DNA from: Flavobacterium potami
GTDB lineage: Bacteria > Bacteroidota > Bacteroidia > Flavobacteriales > Flavobacteriaceae
Length of the DNA: 57,215 nt
Assembly (NCBI RefSeq): GCF_020026915.1
Contig: NZ_JAINUY010000012.1
Location: forward strand, 1-57,215
Direction: 5' to 3'
The notes under the pieces were generated by a model. The model had not been told where the DNA came from. It saw nothing but the letters and a program-made list of their open reading frames with translations, and did not search any database. This document shows, piece after piece, positions 36,465 to 44,039 of this stretch (position 1 is its first letter; every line of letters starts with the position of its first letter). Position numbers and translations under genes: made by a program.

Positions 36465-37316
36465 ATGACAACCATTAACAGTTTATCGGGAGGAAAAACA
36501 AGCTCTTATTTGGCATCTAACTATAAAGCTGATGTAGATATGTTCGCTATGGTTTGCATTGACAATCACAATGCAGCAGGATGGCTTAGATACAATAAAA
36601 AACTTCTTCAGTATGCCAATGATAAGCTTGAAAAATTTATTCCTGAATACGGAGAATTTAGGGCTACAGCTGAAGACCCGATAATTATTCAGACCATGAT
36701 GGATTTAGAACAGAAAATTGGCAGAAATATAACTTGGGTACGTGGTATTTCTTATGATGTTCTAATCAATAAAATGGGTTTCATACCAAATCAGATTAAA
36801 AGCTTCTGTACAACAAAAATGAAGCTTGAACCAATTTTTGAAGAATGCTACCTGAATTATGGTACGGACATAGAAATGAGACTTGGAATCCGATATGATG
36901 AACCTGACAGGCTTGAAGATATTGGCACGTCTTTTAAATTTCCTGTATCATGTAATCTTTATGGTCAGTGCAGGCAGAACCACCAAGAAATAGAATGGAG
37001 AAAATTGTCATTTCCTCTTGAAGAAGATAAAATAATGCATCCGCATGTAGTTCAATATTGGAAAGATCATAATGATGTGGTTTTTGCTGATGACAGCAAC
37101 TGTCAGATGTGCTTTTGGAAAAATGAACAACAGCTGAGAAAAAACTTTGATAAGAATCCTGCTGTAATGAGTTGGGCAGGAGTTGCCGAAGATATTCAGG
37201 GGAGCACATTCAAAAAGGATATAAGCATACTTGATATTAAAAAACTTGGACTACAGCTCGATTTTAATTTCGGAACTGGAGCTGAAAACTGTAAGTCAGG
37301 CTACTGCGGAGGATAA
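36465..37316 (+). CDS. PAPS-reductase-like adenine nucleotide alpha hydrolase
   Basis: The 283-residue protein opens with the PP-loop INSLSGGKTSSYLA, which binds ATP. It has SFCTTKMKLEPI near residue 113, the C-T-x-x-K-x-x-P signature of the PAPS-reductase superfamily. Further cysteines (CNLYGQC, CQMCFW, and the end CKSGYCGG) could bind an iron-sulfur cluster or zinc. Such orphan enzymes on phages and plasmids have been linked to nucleic-acid modification or sulfur chemistry. The substrate here is unknown. No cysteine-synthesis genes are nearby, so assimilatory sulfate reduction is unlikely. Confidence 0.75.
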   Translation: MTTINSLSGGKTSSYLASNYKADVDMFAMVCIDNHNAAGWLRYNKKLLQYANDKLEKFIPEYGEFRATAEDPIIIQTMMDLEQKIGRNITWVRGISYDVLINKMGFIPNQIKSFCTTKMKLEPIFEECYLNYGTDIEMRLGIRYDEPDRLEDIGTSFKFPVSCNLYGQCRQNHQEIEWRKLSFPLEEDKIMHPHVVQYWKDHNDVVFADDSNCQMCFWKNEQQLRKNFDKNPAVMSWAGVAEDIQGSTFKKDISILDIKKLGLQLDFNFGTGAENCKSGYCGG

Positions 37317-37342
37317 AATATAAACTACTTAAACTTAAAAAA

Positions 37343-37702
37343 ATGAAAAATCTTTTCAATGAAACAAAAATCAACAAATTAAAATGGAAGCTCTATCACA
37401 AATGGGATAGTTTCGTAAGATTTATTACTCTCAGATCATATTTTTATGACCTATTGCAAACCTATGTAGTAGAAGAGATTATGATAACTTCTGTTGCAGT
37501 TAGACACATTGATAATCCTCGTGTAATAATCGATTTTTATGAATCAATTATCATCCCAGTCGTAGGAAGCTATTTAATGATAGGTGTGTATGAAAATAAA
37601 AAATATTATAAAGTAAAGCATGTTGTGTACAACAATGGAATGGGGGCAAGCGTCTATGTCGCAGATGTGAAAAATATTGAAAATAAGCCATTTTTAATTT
37701 AA
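37343..37702 (+). CDS. Hypothetical protein (119 aa)
   Basis: The basic N-terminus (NKLKWKLYHKWDSFVRFITL) could be an amphipathic membrane-associated helix. A beta-rich second half follows (VRHIDNPRVIIDFYESIIIP; YYKVKHVVYNNGMG). No family recognised. It lies 26 bases after the PAPS-reductase-like gene, in a run of small genes on the same strand. Confidence 0.55.
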   Translation: MKNLFNETKINKLKWKLYHKWDSFVRFITLRSYFYDLLQTYVVEEIMITSVAVRHIDNPRVIIDFYESIIIPVVGSYLMIGVYENKKYYKVKHVVYNNGMGASVYVADVKNIENKPFLI

Positions 37703-37726
37703 TCATTAACCTTAAAATATTATAAA

Positions 37727-38146
37727 ATGAAAATTACTTTTTACAAATATCTAGAAAGCATATATAATTTTGAAACTGCACCTTTTTTATTTGGTACTTT
37801 TATCTTTCTTATAATTTTAGTGCTAGTCCGAAATGAATTTCAGGCACAAAAAACTAATGAAATATTTGAAAATTGTCAGCTTAAAATTGCCAAAATCACT
37901 GATAATATTGGGAACTTCCATTTTAAAATAGTTATTTCCGAAAATAATGGAGCTGATTTTTTAGAGTTTCAGGAATATCTTAACGCTAAGTCATACAGTT
38001 TAGGCCCTCTTTTCTCATACAGCCATAAAGAATTTAAATCTATTTGTTCTTCTTTTGATACTCTAGAGGATGCTGTAAATGAATTATATAATTTTAAAGA
38101 TAGATTTGGCCAGTCTTCCTTTGAAAATAAAGTCGAATTGCAATAA
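37727..38146 (+). CDS. Membrane-anchored hypothetical protein (139 aa), paralog of the gene at 41378
   Basis: One N-terminal transmembrane helix (about 20-35) is followed by a soluble domain beginning AKITDNIGNFHFKIVISENN and then FLEF. The same pattern (AKFSDNIGNDYFVIVGKN, then FLEL) occurs in the 41378-41914 product, which also has an N-terminal helix. The two are diverged paralogs of an unrecognised family. Confidence 0.6.
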   Translation: MKITFYKYLESIYNFETAPFLFGTFIFLIILVLVRNEFQAQKTNEIFENCQLKIAKITDNIGNFHFKIVISENNGADFLEFQEYLNAKSYSLGPLFSYSHKEFKSICSSFDTLEDAVNELYNFKDRFGQSSFENKVELQ

Positions 38147-38159
38147 CTCAAAAAGATAA

Positions 38160-38348
38160 ATGAAAAGAATTAAAAAATACATCGAAAAACAGATTTACGA
38201 ATTTTTAATTATGCCTAAGATATGGCAGTTAGTATGCATTATTTTCACTGTGGTTCTTATCTATCTTTTTGTTGATCTGTACAAAATCAAGGCAGAAATA
38301 AGAAAAGTTCAGGCAGAGCGTGATAAACTTGAACGTTGGCCATTCTAA
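38160..38348 (+). CDS. Small single-span membrane protein (62 aa)
   Basis: A basic start (MKRIKKYIEKQIYEFL), one hydrophobic helix (WQLVCIIFTVVLIYLFVDLY) and a short charged coil (EIRKVQAERDKLERWPF) are visible. It begins 13 bases after the previous gene. The layout recalls small spanin or entry-exclusion-like proteins, but no motif decides. Confidence 0.55.
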   Translation: MKRIKKYIEKQIYEFLIMPKIWQLVCIIFTVVLIYLFVDLYKIKAEIRKVQAERDKLERWPF

Positions 38349-38433
38349 TTTTAGCAAACTAAAGCATTAACTTTTAGTTTCCTTTTATACTTTTAATTAA
38401 CATGAGAAACCGACCGTAATTTGTATATATTTA

Positions 38434-38441
38434 TAACTTTG
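38434..38441 (+). promoter_or_regulatory. -7 box for the gene at 38471
   Basis: TAACTTTG fits TAnnTTTG, 29 bases before the ATG. A -33 TTG is not clear. Confidence 0.35.
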
Positions 38442-38470
38442 TAAGATAATATAACCAAATTTATTTATAT

Positions 38471-38836
38471 ATGTCACACTCCGTATTAGTAAAAGTTACA
38501 AGTGAAGAAATTCCTGGAATAAAGTATTTTTTGTATATCAACTCTGATGAAGAAGGGGGATTAACAACATTGTCTGAAGATGATGCAAATAAGCTTGCAC
38601 AAATTTTAAATGGATATCCTGATACATTTAGCGAAGTAGAAGTTTTAGCTCGAACTAAAGAAGAAGTTATCTTGCTTGATTTTAAAGAATCAAAAGGCGA
38701 TAATGATGCATTCGATTTTCCTAATGTATTTGAAGAATGCGAAAACCTTCAAGATTTGCTTGAGGATAATTTTACAGATCAGATTCAGGGTATTAGTCTG
38801 GATGAAACTAGAAGACAACTAGATAAAAACAATTAA
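38471..38836 (+). CDS. Acidic hypothetical protein (121 aa)
   Basis: The N-terminal half is a strand-rich domain (VLVKVTSEEIPGIKYFLYIN) and the C-terminal half is acidic and helical (FEECENLQDLLEDNFTDQIQ). It has its own -7 box and a strong terminator immediately after, so it is a single-gene unit. No family recognised. Confidence 0.6.
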   Translation: MSHSVLVKVTSEEIPGIKYFLYINSDEEGGLTTLSEDDANKLAQILNGYPDTFSEVEVLARTKEEVILLDFKESKGDNDAFDFPNVFEECENLQDLLEDNFTDQIQGISLDETRRQLDKNN

Positions 38837-38842
38837 AAATCA

Positions 38843-38870
38843 AAACCTCTTTTTAAAGAGGTTTTTTTTA
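38843..38870 (+). terminator. Intrinsic terminator
   Basis: AAACCTCTTT-TT-AAAGAGGTTT, a 10-bp stem, running into a T tract. Confidence 0.85.
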
Positions 38871-38893
38871 TAAAAATATTTGTTTTTAATATA

Positions 38894-38919
38894 TGTATTG
38901 TGTATCTTTACACAATACA
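38894..38919. promoter_or_regulatory. Operator palindrome over the higB promoter
   Basis: TGTATTGTGTA (38894-38904), TCTT, TACACAATACA (38909-38919) form an 11-bp perfect inverted repeat. The -7 box TATCTTTA (38903-38910) lies inside it, so a bound repressor, most likely HigA, would block the promoter. Confidence 0.75.
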
Positions 38920-38951
38920 GATAGACCCGTTCAAATAAATACTAACCAACC

Positions 38952-39236
38952 ATGATTAAAACTTTTAAAAGCAAGGCGTTAAAAAAGCTTTGGAGAGATA
39001 ATGACAGCAGTAAAATTAACAATGCACATCTGACTAGAGTAGAAGAAGTTTTAACCATAATAGATGGTTTAGATGAAGTGCCAAGAGATTTAGGTTTTTA
39101 TTCCAGCCTTAGACCTCACGAATTAAAAGGAAAACAAAAAGGAGTATGGAGCCTTGATATTTCTGGGAATTATAGAATAACATTTAAATTTGAAAGAGGC
39201 AATGCGTATGATTTAGATTATTTAGATACTCATTGA
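38952..39236 (+). CDS. higB: HigB-family toxin (RelE fold)
   Basis: The 94-residue protein shows HigB features: LKKLWRDNDSSKI, LRPHELKGKQKGVWSLDISG and NYRITFKFERG. HigB cleaves ribosome-associated mRNA and stabilises plasmids when paired with HigA. The toxin gene comes first, as usual for higBA. An operator palindrome covers its promoter. Confidence 0.88.
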   Translation: MIKTFKSKALKKLWRDNDSSKINNAHLTRVEEVLTIIDGLDEVPRDLGFYSSLRPHELKGKQKGVWSLDISGNYRITFKFERGNAYDLDYLDTH

Positions 39237-39304
39237 AATTAAAAAATTAAAAATAATCACAAATAAAAAGGTTCATTTGAATATAGAATTAAACATTGAT
39301 TTGA

Positions 39305-39338
39305 CATTTAGGCATTCATATTATAAAATGCCTGAATG
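39305..39338 (+). other. Hairpin between higB and higA
   Basis: CATTTAGGCATT (39305-39316) pairs with AATGCCTGAATG (39327-39338), 12 bp with one G-T pair and a 10-base loop. No T tract follows, so it may be a processing or attenuation element instead of a terminator. The rest of the 198-base gap holds no gene. Confidence 0.55.
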
Positions 39339-39434
39339 TTAGATCATTTGCTGTATAAGAATAATTATGATTTTTATACATTATATATATAACTTATAAA
39401 ATATTTACTTACAATCACAACAGACACACGTATT

Positions 39435-39731
39435 ATGGAAATTAAGATGAGAAACGTTCACCCAGGTTCTATTTTAAAAATGGAGCTTGTCGAAGGTAGA
39501 AACTTAACGGTAAGCAAAATTGCCGAACTGCTTCTAACTACTCGTTCAAATATGTCCAATATTATTAACGGAAAAGCTTCTATAACGCCAAATATGGCTT
39601 TAAAGCTTGAAAGAGTATTTGGGGGTAGCGCAAAACATTTTTTAAATCTTCAGTTAAATTACGACTTAAGAAATGCAACAAAAGATTTTGAAGAAAATCC
39701 TCCAAAGATAAGTTATTATGACTTTGCTTAA
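39435..39731 (+). CDS. higA: HigA-family antitoxin (XRE helix-turn-helix)
   Basis: The 98-residue protein has the HigA start NVHPGSILKMELVEG. A helix-turn-helix follows (LTVSKIAELLLTTRSNMSNI, INGKASITPNMALKLERVFG), ending in NLQLNYDLR. It neutralises HigB and represses the operon. The 198-base distance from higB is unusual for higBA, where the genes are normally close. Confidence 0.88.
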   Translation: MEIKMRNVHPGSILKMELVEGRNLTVSKIAELLLTTRSNMSNIINGKASITPNMALKLERVFGGSAKHFLNLQLNYDLRNATKDFEENPPKISYYDFA

Positions 39732-39752
39732 TCTAAATAAATCAAGTATAAA

Positions 39753-40061
39753 ATGGAGATAATTAATTATGAATCTATATTTTATATAGAAAAAGACAAG
39801 GAATTTAAACTCGTTGAGAATTTTACATATACAATTCAAACAAAAGGAGTTTCCTTAATTGGATCATTGATAGATTTTGAAAAAATATTACAGGAAAGCA
39901 TTGTTGAAAACGACAATGGAACTATGGATATACTAGAGAAGATTAAACTAGAGTATGGAACATTTTTGTTTGAAATTTCTAATGTAGAGAAACTTAAAAA
40001 TTTTGAAAATAATGGAAAAAGTTATTTCAATTTTTCGAGATTAAATATCAAACCGGTATAG
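39753..40061 (+). CDS. Hypothetical protein (102 aa)
   Basis: The protein mixes strands and helices (YESIFYIEKDKEFKLVENFT; LEYGTFLFEISNVEKL) with no recognised motif. It lies 21 bases after higA and may be read from the same transcript. Confidence 0.5.
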   Translation: MEIINYESIFYIEKDKEFKLVENFTYTIQTKGVSLIGSLIDFEKILQESIVENDNGTMDILEKIKLEYGTFLFEISNVEKLKNFENNGKSYFNFSRLNIKPV

Positions 40062-40090
40062 TTAAATATATTTTATTGAACGATGGAGTT

Positions 40091-40573
40091 ATGGAAAAAA
40101 ACATTGAGAACTTTAAGAATGATATTCTATTTAAAAAAATTAATATTCGTGTTTATTCAAGTGGATTTATTTTGAATGAAGGCTCAGGATTAGAAACATC
40201 TCTTTTGTCTGTCTTAAATACCCCACCAGAACCTGACTTTGATAGTGAAAACTATAATTGCGATACTTACAATGAACAAGGTGTTCTAAATAAAACACCT
40301 ATTGCTGATTTATTTAGAAATGAAATTTATTTGCAATTTGAATTTGGAAAAGACATCAAGTTATTTGACTTTATTACACCTAATTTGTTTTATTCAAATA
40401 GTGACATAGGAAATTCCTTTATTGATGTACTAAAAAAAACGGAGATGATTTTTATTGTTTATGAAAGGATTTGGGTAGATCAAAATACTCTAGAATTTGA
40501 GTTATTAATGGGGGAGACTTGTAATAAAAGAAAAATGAGAGAAAGGTTCTTAGGAACATACAAATTTGACTAA
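40091..40573 (+). CDS. Hypothetical protein (160 aa)
   Basis: The start is set at ATG 40091 (MEKNIENFKND), because the longer frame would begin with a TTG at 40076. The protein has many aromatic residues and acidic stretches and no transmembrane segment. No family recognised. It lies 29 bases after the previous gene. Confidence 0.5.
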   Translation: MEKNIENFKNDILFKKINIRVYSSGFILNEGSGLETSLLSVLNTPPEPDFDSENYNCDTYNEQGVLNKTPIADLFRNEIYLQFEFGKDIKLFDFITPNLFYSNSDIGNSFIDVLKKTEMIFIVYERIWVDQNTLEFELLMGETCNKRKMRERFLGTYKFD

Positions 40574-40604
40574 ATCTCCATTATGTGAAAAGACATTTTG
40601 TTAG

Positions 40605-41117
40605 ATGATAAAAACTAAAAGTATGATACATTATTATTTAAACATAAAATCCCAAAATAAAGAATTAGACACATCGTGGTATGCTAGCTCTATATCTTTT
40701 AAAACAAATATTCAAATCAATTTGAATGAAAAGGTTTTGTTTGATAGTACACAAGAAGATTGGCAAACAGAACTTGCTAATGATTACCAAACAAGATTAT
40801 TTAAAGTAATTGATAAGATTATAAGGGTTCATAATATGAATGGAGATTTATTAAATGAACCGTTTGTTGATCTTTTTTTAGAGCCTATTTATTTAAATGA
40901 TACAATAATCACAGTAGCAGAACCTTTAGATGAAAAATTAATTTTTGAGCTACCTACTAGAATATTTAATGTTTTAAAAAATAATGACATAAATTCACTT
41001 GAAGAACTTCGGGACTATAGAAAATCTGAATTGAGAAAATTTAAAAATTTAGGACAAACAAGCTTTAATTTTTTAGTAGATTTTTGTACTAAAAATAATA
41101 TTCCATTAAGTAAATAA
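40605..41117 (+). CDS. Protein with RNA polymerase alpha-CTD-like C-terminal domain
   Basis: The first about 110 residues are not recognised. Residues 115-170 (LPTRIFNVLKNNDINSLEEL, then RKSELRKFKNLGQTSFNFLV) follow the alpha-CTD pattern of helix-hairpin-helix DNA binding. That pattern has an L-x-x-R-x-x-N-x-L-K start, I-N-S/T-x-x-E-L, and K-x-x-N-L/F-G-x-x-S. Such a domain could bind AT-rich promoter DNA or a transcription activator. The start could also be Met7 at 40623. Confidence 0.6.
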   Translation: MIKTKSMIHYYLNIKSQNKELDTSWYASSISFKTNIQINLNEKVLFDSTQEDWQTELANDYQTRLFKVIDKIIRVHNMNGDLLNEPFVDLFLEPIYLNDTIITVAEPLDEKLIFELPTRIFNVLKNNDINSLEELRDYRKSELRKFKNLGQTSFNFLVDFCTKNNIPLSK

Positions 41118-41377
41118 AATGTAGAATATAAATTTACTCAAATGAAACTTTTCTAGAAAACCAATAATTTATTTATCATGTTACATACACTGACACTAAC
41201 AACACCTAAAAGAGTATTAGGCGAAAGTGGCTTTTTACAGCTTACTAATAAATAATTAATAACGTGAAAAGCTATTCCGGATCTTTTCTTCAGGAATACA
41301 AAATAACGTGAAAACGAGAACCAGGAACAAGCTGCAGAAATGCAAAATAACGTGAAAACTATAAAAAATAATAAAAT
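41118..41377. repeat. Three direct repeats AATAACGTGAAAA at 44-base intervals
   Basis: The 13-mer occurs at 41258-41270, 41302-41314 and 41346-41358, spaced exactly 44 and 44 bases. The intervening sequence differs between the intervals. The third copy ends 19 bases before the next ATG. The remainder of this gap holds only a 25-codon frame at 41178 that I do not trust. Confidence 0.65.
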
Positions 41378-41914
41378 ATGAATACCAATCTATTAGTAAT
41401 ATTTCTTTCTTTATTTATAATCGGACTAATTTTATCTGTAATTCTTATAAGTTATTTATCAAATAAAAGATGGAAGTATTTTAAAACACTTAAATTTAAA
41501 ACGGCAAAATTTTCAGACAATATTGGTAATGATTATTTTGTAATTGTTGGAAAAAATAAAGATGGTAATTTTTTAGAATTGTCAAAATTTCCAGTGGTTA
41601 GATTTAAAATTGCTTTAACAAGAGAAAATTCTATGTTTCAAAATATAATGTGTAAAGGTTTAGAAGCTTTTTATTTAGAAACCGCAGCACAAAAATTTCT
41701 AAACAAAGAAGATGTAGAAATAGAATTAAAAAAATTTTTAATTAGAATTGGACAAACACAATATAAGAGCGAGATTACCACTTTTGAAGAGGAAGAAATA
41801 AAGGAAGTTTATACCATAACAAATGAACAGTTGCAAGGATTATTTAATCAAGGAGAACCTAATCAGACGATTTTAAAACATTGGTTTCCTGATGTAATTT
41901 TTTTTAAAAAATAG
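41378..41914 (+). CDS. Membrane-anchored hypothetical protein (178 aa), paralog of the gene at 37727
   Basis: A strong N-terminal helix (LLVIFLSLFIIGLILSVILI) precedes a soluble domain starting AKFSDNIGNDYFVIVGKN. That domain aligns by eye with the 37727-38146 product. The extra C-terminal tail is acidic, then aromatic (LFNQGEPNQTILKHWFPDVI). Function unknown. It begins 19 bases after the third 44-base-period repeat. Confidence 0.6.
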   Translation: MNTNLLVIFLSLFIIGLILSVILISYLSNKRWKYFKTLKFKTAKFSDNIGNDYFVIVGKNKDGNFLELSKFPVVRFKIALTRENSMFQNIMCKGLEAFYLETAAQKFLNKEDVEIELKKFLIRIGQTQYKSEITTFEEEEIKEVYTITNEQLQGLFNQGEPNQTILKHWFPDVIFFKK

Positions 41915-41957
41915 TACAAGCTTTATTAAATTTTATAATAGACTAAATAATTAAAAG

Positions 41958-42104
41958 ATGAAAAGACCGACATTATTTAAACCGACACAAAAAGATTTAG
42001 AGAGGGTTGCTAATGTAATTTCTGAAAGCCTATCAATTCAAAAAGTTGTAGTGGCAGGAGATAAAAAAGTTCGTGGGAAAATTGAACAAAAACCGTATAA
42101 ATAA
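41958..42104 (+). CDS. Small basic protein (48 aa)
   Basis: The frame starts with ATG 43 bases after the previous stop and stops 2 bases before the next ATG. It encodes MKRPTLFKPTQKDLERVANV and then a basic strand-rich end (KVVVAGDKKVRGKIEQKPYK). The tight junction supports a real gene. Function unknown. Confidence 0.5.
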   Translation: MKRPTLFKPTQKDLERVANVISESLSIQKVVVAGDKKVRGKIEQKPYK

Positions 42105-42106
42105 TT

Positions 42107-42418
42107 ATGACAACAGATAAATATATCAACGATAATAAAACAGAAACTTTTAAAAAAGGCGACAAAGTTATAATGCATTCTTGTCATGAAGCAACATTTG
42201 AAAAATATAAAGACAAAGTTTGGATTTGTGCGACATCTAGTTTTTTAGATAAAGGCAAACAGGATGTTGTTTTTCTTGAAGATTTTAGTGGGTATTTTTT
42301 ATCAAAATATCTAAAAATTTGTAATTCAACTGGAATGAGTTTTGTACTCTTGAATCAACGCTCTGGCTTAATCAATGTTATTGATATGGGAGAAAGTTAT
42401 ACAAAAATGAAGCTTTAA
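42107..42418 (+). CDS. Hypothetical beta-rich protein (103 aa)
   Basis: The segment FKKGDKVIMHSCHEATFEKY, then DKVWICATSSFLDKGKQDVV, looks like an SH3- or KOW-like small barrel. No family recognised. A hairpin follows directly. Confidence 0.5.
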   Translation: MTTDKYINDNKTETFKKGDKVIMHSCHEATFEKYKDKVWICATSSFLDKGKQDVVFLEDFSGYFLSKYLKICNSTGMSFVLLNQRSGLINVIDMGESYTKMKL

Positions 42419-42426
42419 AAAGCTTC
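42409..42426. terminator. Hairpin between converging genes
   Basis: GAAGCTTT-AA-AAAGCTTC. On the minus strand it is followed by ATTTTTGT, so it can end the minus-strand gene at 42463. It overlaps the stop of the plus-strand gene. Confidence 0.6.
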
Positions 42427-42462
42427 GAGTTGATAGTTAAAAAGGTAATAATATTATCAATA

Positions 42463-43230
42463 TTAAGAATATTGGCTGAGCCATTTTTCTACTCCAGCTT
42501 TTATCATTCCCACATCATGTTTTGGATAGTTTTTTTTCAAATACTCAAAGAATTCCGCCTTAGTATTACCAGTTTCCCATTCAAAAACACTAAGATAAAA
42601 CATTGGCCACTTTTTAGTATGTTGCATAAAATCATATATTGCAAAATAGGGTAATCCGGAGTATAATGAATTATCAATGAGTTCATCATAGAAAGATTTT
42701 GTAAAAGCTTTTTTCATTTCTCTAATAATGTAATAATTGATATGATGCCTACTTCCTTCGCGAATTGCTACTGCAAGTACATACATACATTTACCTTGAA
42801 AAAAGGTATAAAGATAATTACGAAATTCCTCTTCCATAATATCACAGATGTCCTGGCTGTAAAATGCATATTCTTGTTTGAATAGTTCTAGTGAAAAATT
42901 ATAGGGATGCTTCTTTTCTATAAACTCAATTATTTCCATTTCTAAGGTAATAATCTTTTCAAGAGAAGGATTTTCTATAAGTCCCGGAACAGTTTTTATA
43001 TATTTTGGTTTTGAAAACAAATCAAAAAAGTTGCTTTTAAAAAAAAGAGTTTTTCTTTCAAAAGTTAGCTGTACATACAAAGGATGTGTCATGATGTTGC
43101 CTAATGGAACTTGTTTCAGCTTTTCGTTGAAGTAGGTTTTATAACTTATTTTTGATGGTTTGCGCATTCTTTTTTTATAAGAGATTTTAACAATATGCTT
43201 GTTTAATTTTAAATTAGCCAATAAATTCAT
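42463..43230 (-). CDS. Hypothetical protein encoded after the recombinase (255 aa)
   Basis: The N-terminus is basic (LKLNKHIVKISYKKRMRKPS). The middle is helical and rich in Phe, Tyr and Glu (MEIIEFIEKKHPYNFSLELF), and the end is YFAIYDFMQHTKKW...AGVEKWLSQYS. No family recognised. It starts 1 base after the serine recombinase stop and is surely co-transcribed, so a role with that enzyme is possible. Confidence 0.6.
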   Translation of the reverse strand: MNLLANLKLNKHIVKISYKKRMRKPSKISYKTYFNEKLKQVPLGNIMTHPLYVQLTFERKTLFFKSNFFDLFSKPKYIKTVPGLIENPSLEKIITLEMEIIEFIEKKHPYNFSLELFKQEYAFYSQDICDIMEEEFRNYLYTFFQGKCMYVLAVAIREGSRHHINYYIIREMKKAFTKSFYDELIDNSLYSGLPYFAIYDFMQHTKKWPMFYLSVFEWETGNTKAEFFEYLKKNYPKHDVGMIKAGVEKWLSQYS

Positions 43231-43231
43231 G

Positions 43232-43843
43232 TTATTTTTTTTGCAAGCTTTCTAGAGTTTTCTTTATTTTTAAAACTGTATTTTTCGAACAATCTGATAG
43301 TTTGGCAATATCCTCTATTGTATGATTAGTTTTTTTATTAATGTAATTTATTACTCCTGGATATTTTGCAAGAAATTTTTCAGGAGTTTCATTTGTATTT
43401 TTCTCTCTTCCTTTATATATCCCTTTTGCTTTTGCTATAGCTATCCCTTCTTTCTGTCTTTCTAACATTGTTTCCCTTTCCATCTCGCTGACATTAGCCA
43501 GTACACTAACAATTAGTTTAAATGTTGGAGATTCTTTGCCACCCAATAGGCTTTCCAAACCTAAATTGTCTACTTTAAGACAAATATTAAATGTATGAAG
43601 TTTATTTATGGTTTCTAAAATATCTAAGGTATTTCGACCTAATCGGTCTATGCTCGAGATACTAATGTATGTGATATTTTTCCCTGGTATATCTGCTAAA
43701 AGTTTTAGTCCTTCAGGGCGCAAAGAAAATGGAACCGCACCGCTTATTTTATCTATGTAAAGTAATTCATTATTATATTGTTTGGCCAATTGCCGTTCTA
43801 TATTTTGCGATAATGTTGAAACCCTAATGTAACGTGCTTTCAT
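43232..43843 (-). CDS. Serine recombinase (resolvase/invertase family)
   Basis: The 203-residue protein starts MKARYIRVSTLSQNIERQLA with the catalytic serine at position 9. It has SISSIDRLGRNTLDIL near residue 62 and EMERETMLERQKEGIAIAKA near 122, then a C-terminal helix-turn-helix (HTIEDIAKLSDCSKNTVLKI). Small enzymes of this type resolve plasmid multimers or invert DNA. A minus-strand -7 box (CAAAGATA, 43910-43917) lies 67 bases upstream. A res site should lie in 43844-44039, but I cannot define it. Confidence 0.88.
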   Translation of the reverse strand: MKARYIRVSTLSQNIERQLAKQYNNELLYIDKISGAVPFSLRPEGLKLLADIPGKNITYISISSIDRLGRNTLDILETINKLHTFNICLKVDNLGLESLLGGKESPTFKLIVSVLANVSEMERETMLERQKEGIAIAKAKGIYKGREKNTNETPEKFLAKYPGVINYINKKTNHTIEDIAKLSDCSKNTVLKIKKTLESLQKK

Positions 43844-43965
43844 AATTTTAATAGTTCATTTTTAGGATAGGTGTTTTTGATATATACTAAAGCTTTAAAA
43901 ATCGTTATTCAAAGATAATTTATATAATCCAAAAATAGAGTATAGTCTAAAATTAAACTTTATAG

Positions 43966-44015
43966 TTAAAAATATTAACACTAATATAAAATAGTTAAAA
44001 ATATTTATATATTTA
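43966..44015 (+). promoter_or_regulatory. Two-box promoter of the secreted nuclease gene (13-bp box family)
   Basis: TTAAAAATATTAA (43966-43978) and TTAAAAATATTTA (43995-44007) start 29 bases apart. TATATTTA (44008-44015) abuts the second. The ATG is 25 bases downstream. Confidence 0.6.
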
Positions 44016-44039
44016 CACTTTAATATTAAATCAATTTTT

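Noticed and set aside
41178..41255. 25-codon frame starting MLHTLTLTTPKRVLGESGF
   Set aside because: Very short, no neighbour coupling and no membrane or binding motif; kept only as a remark in the repeat-region entry.
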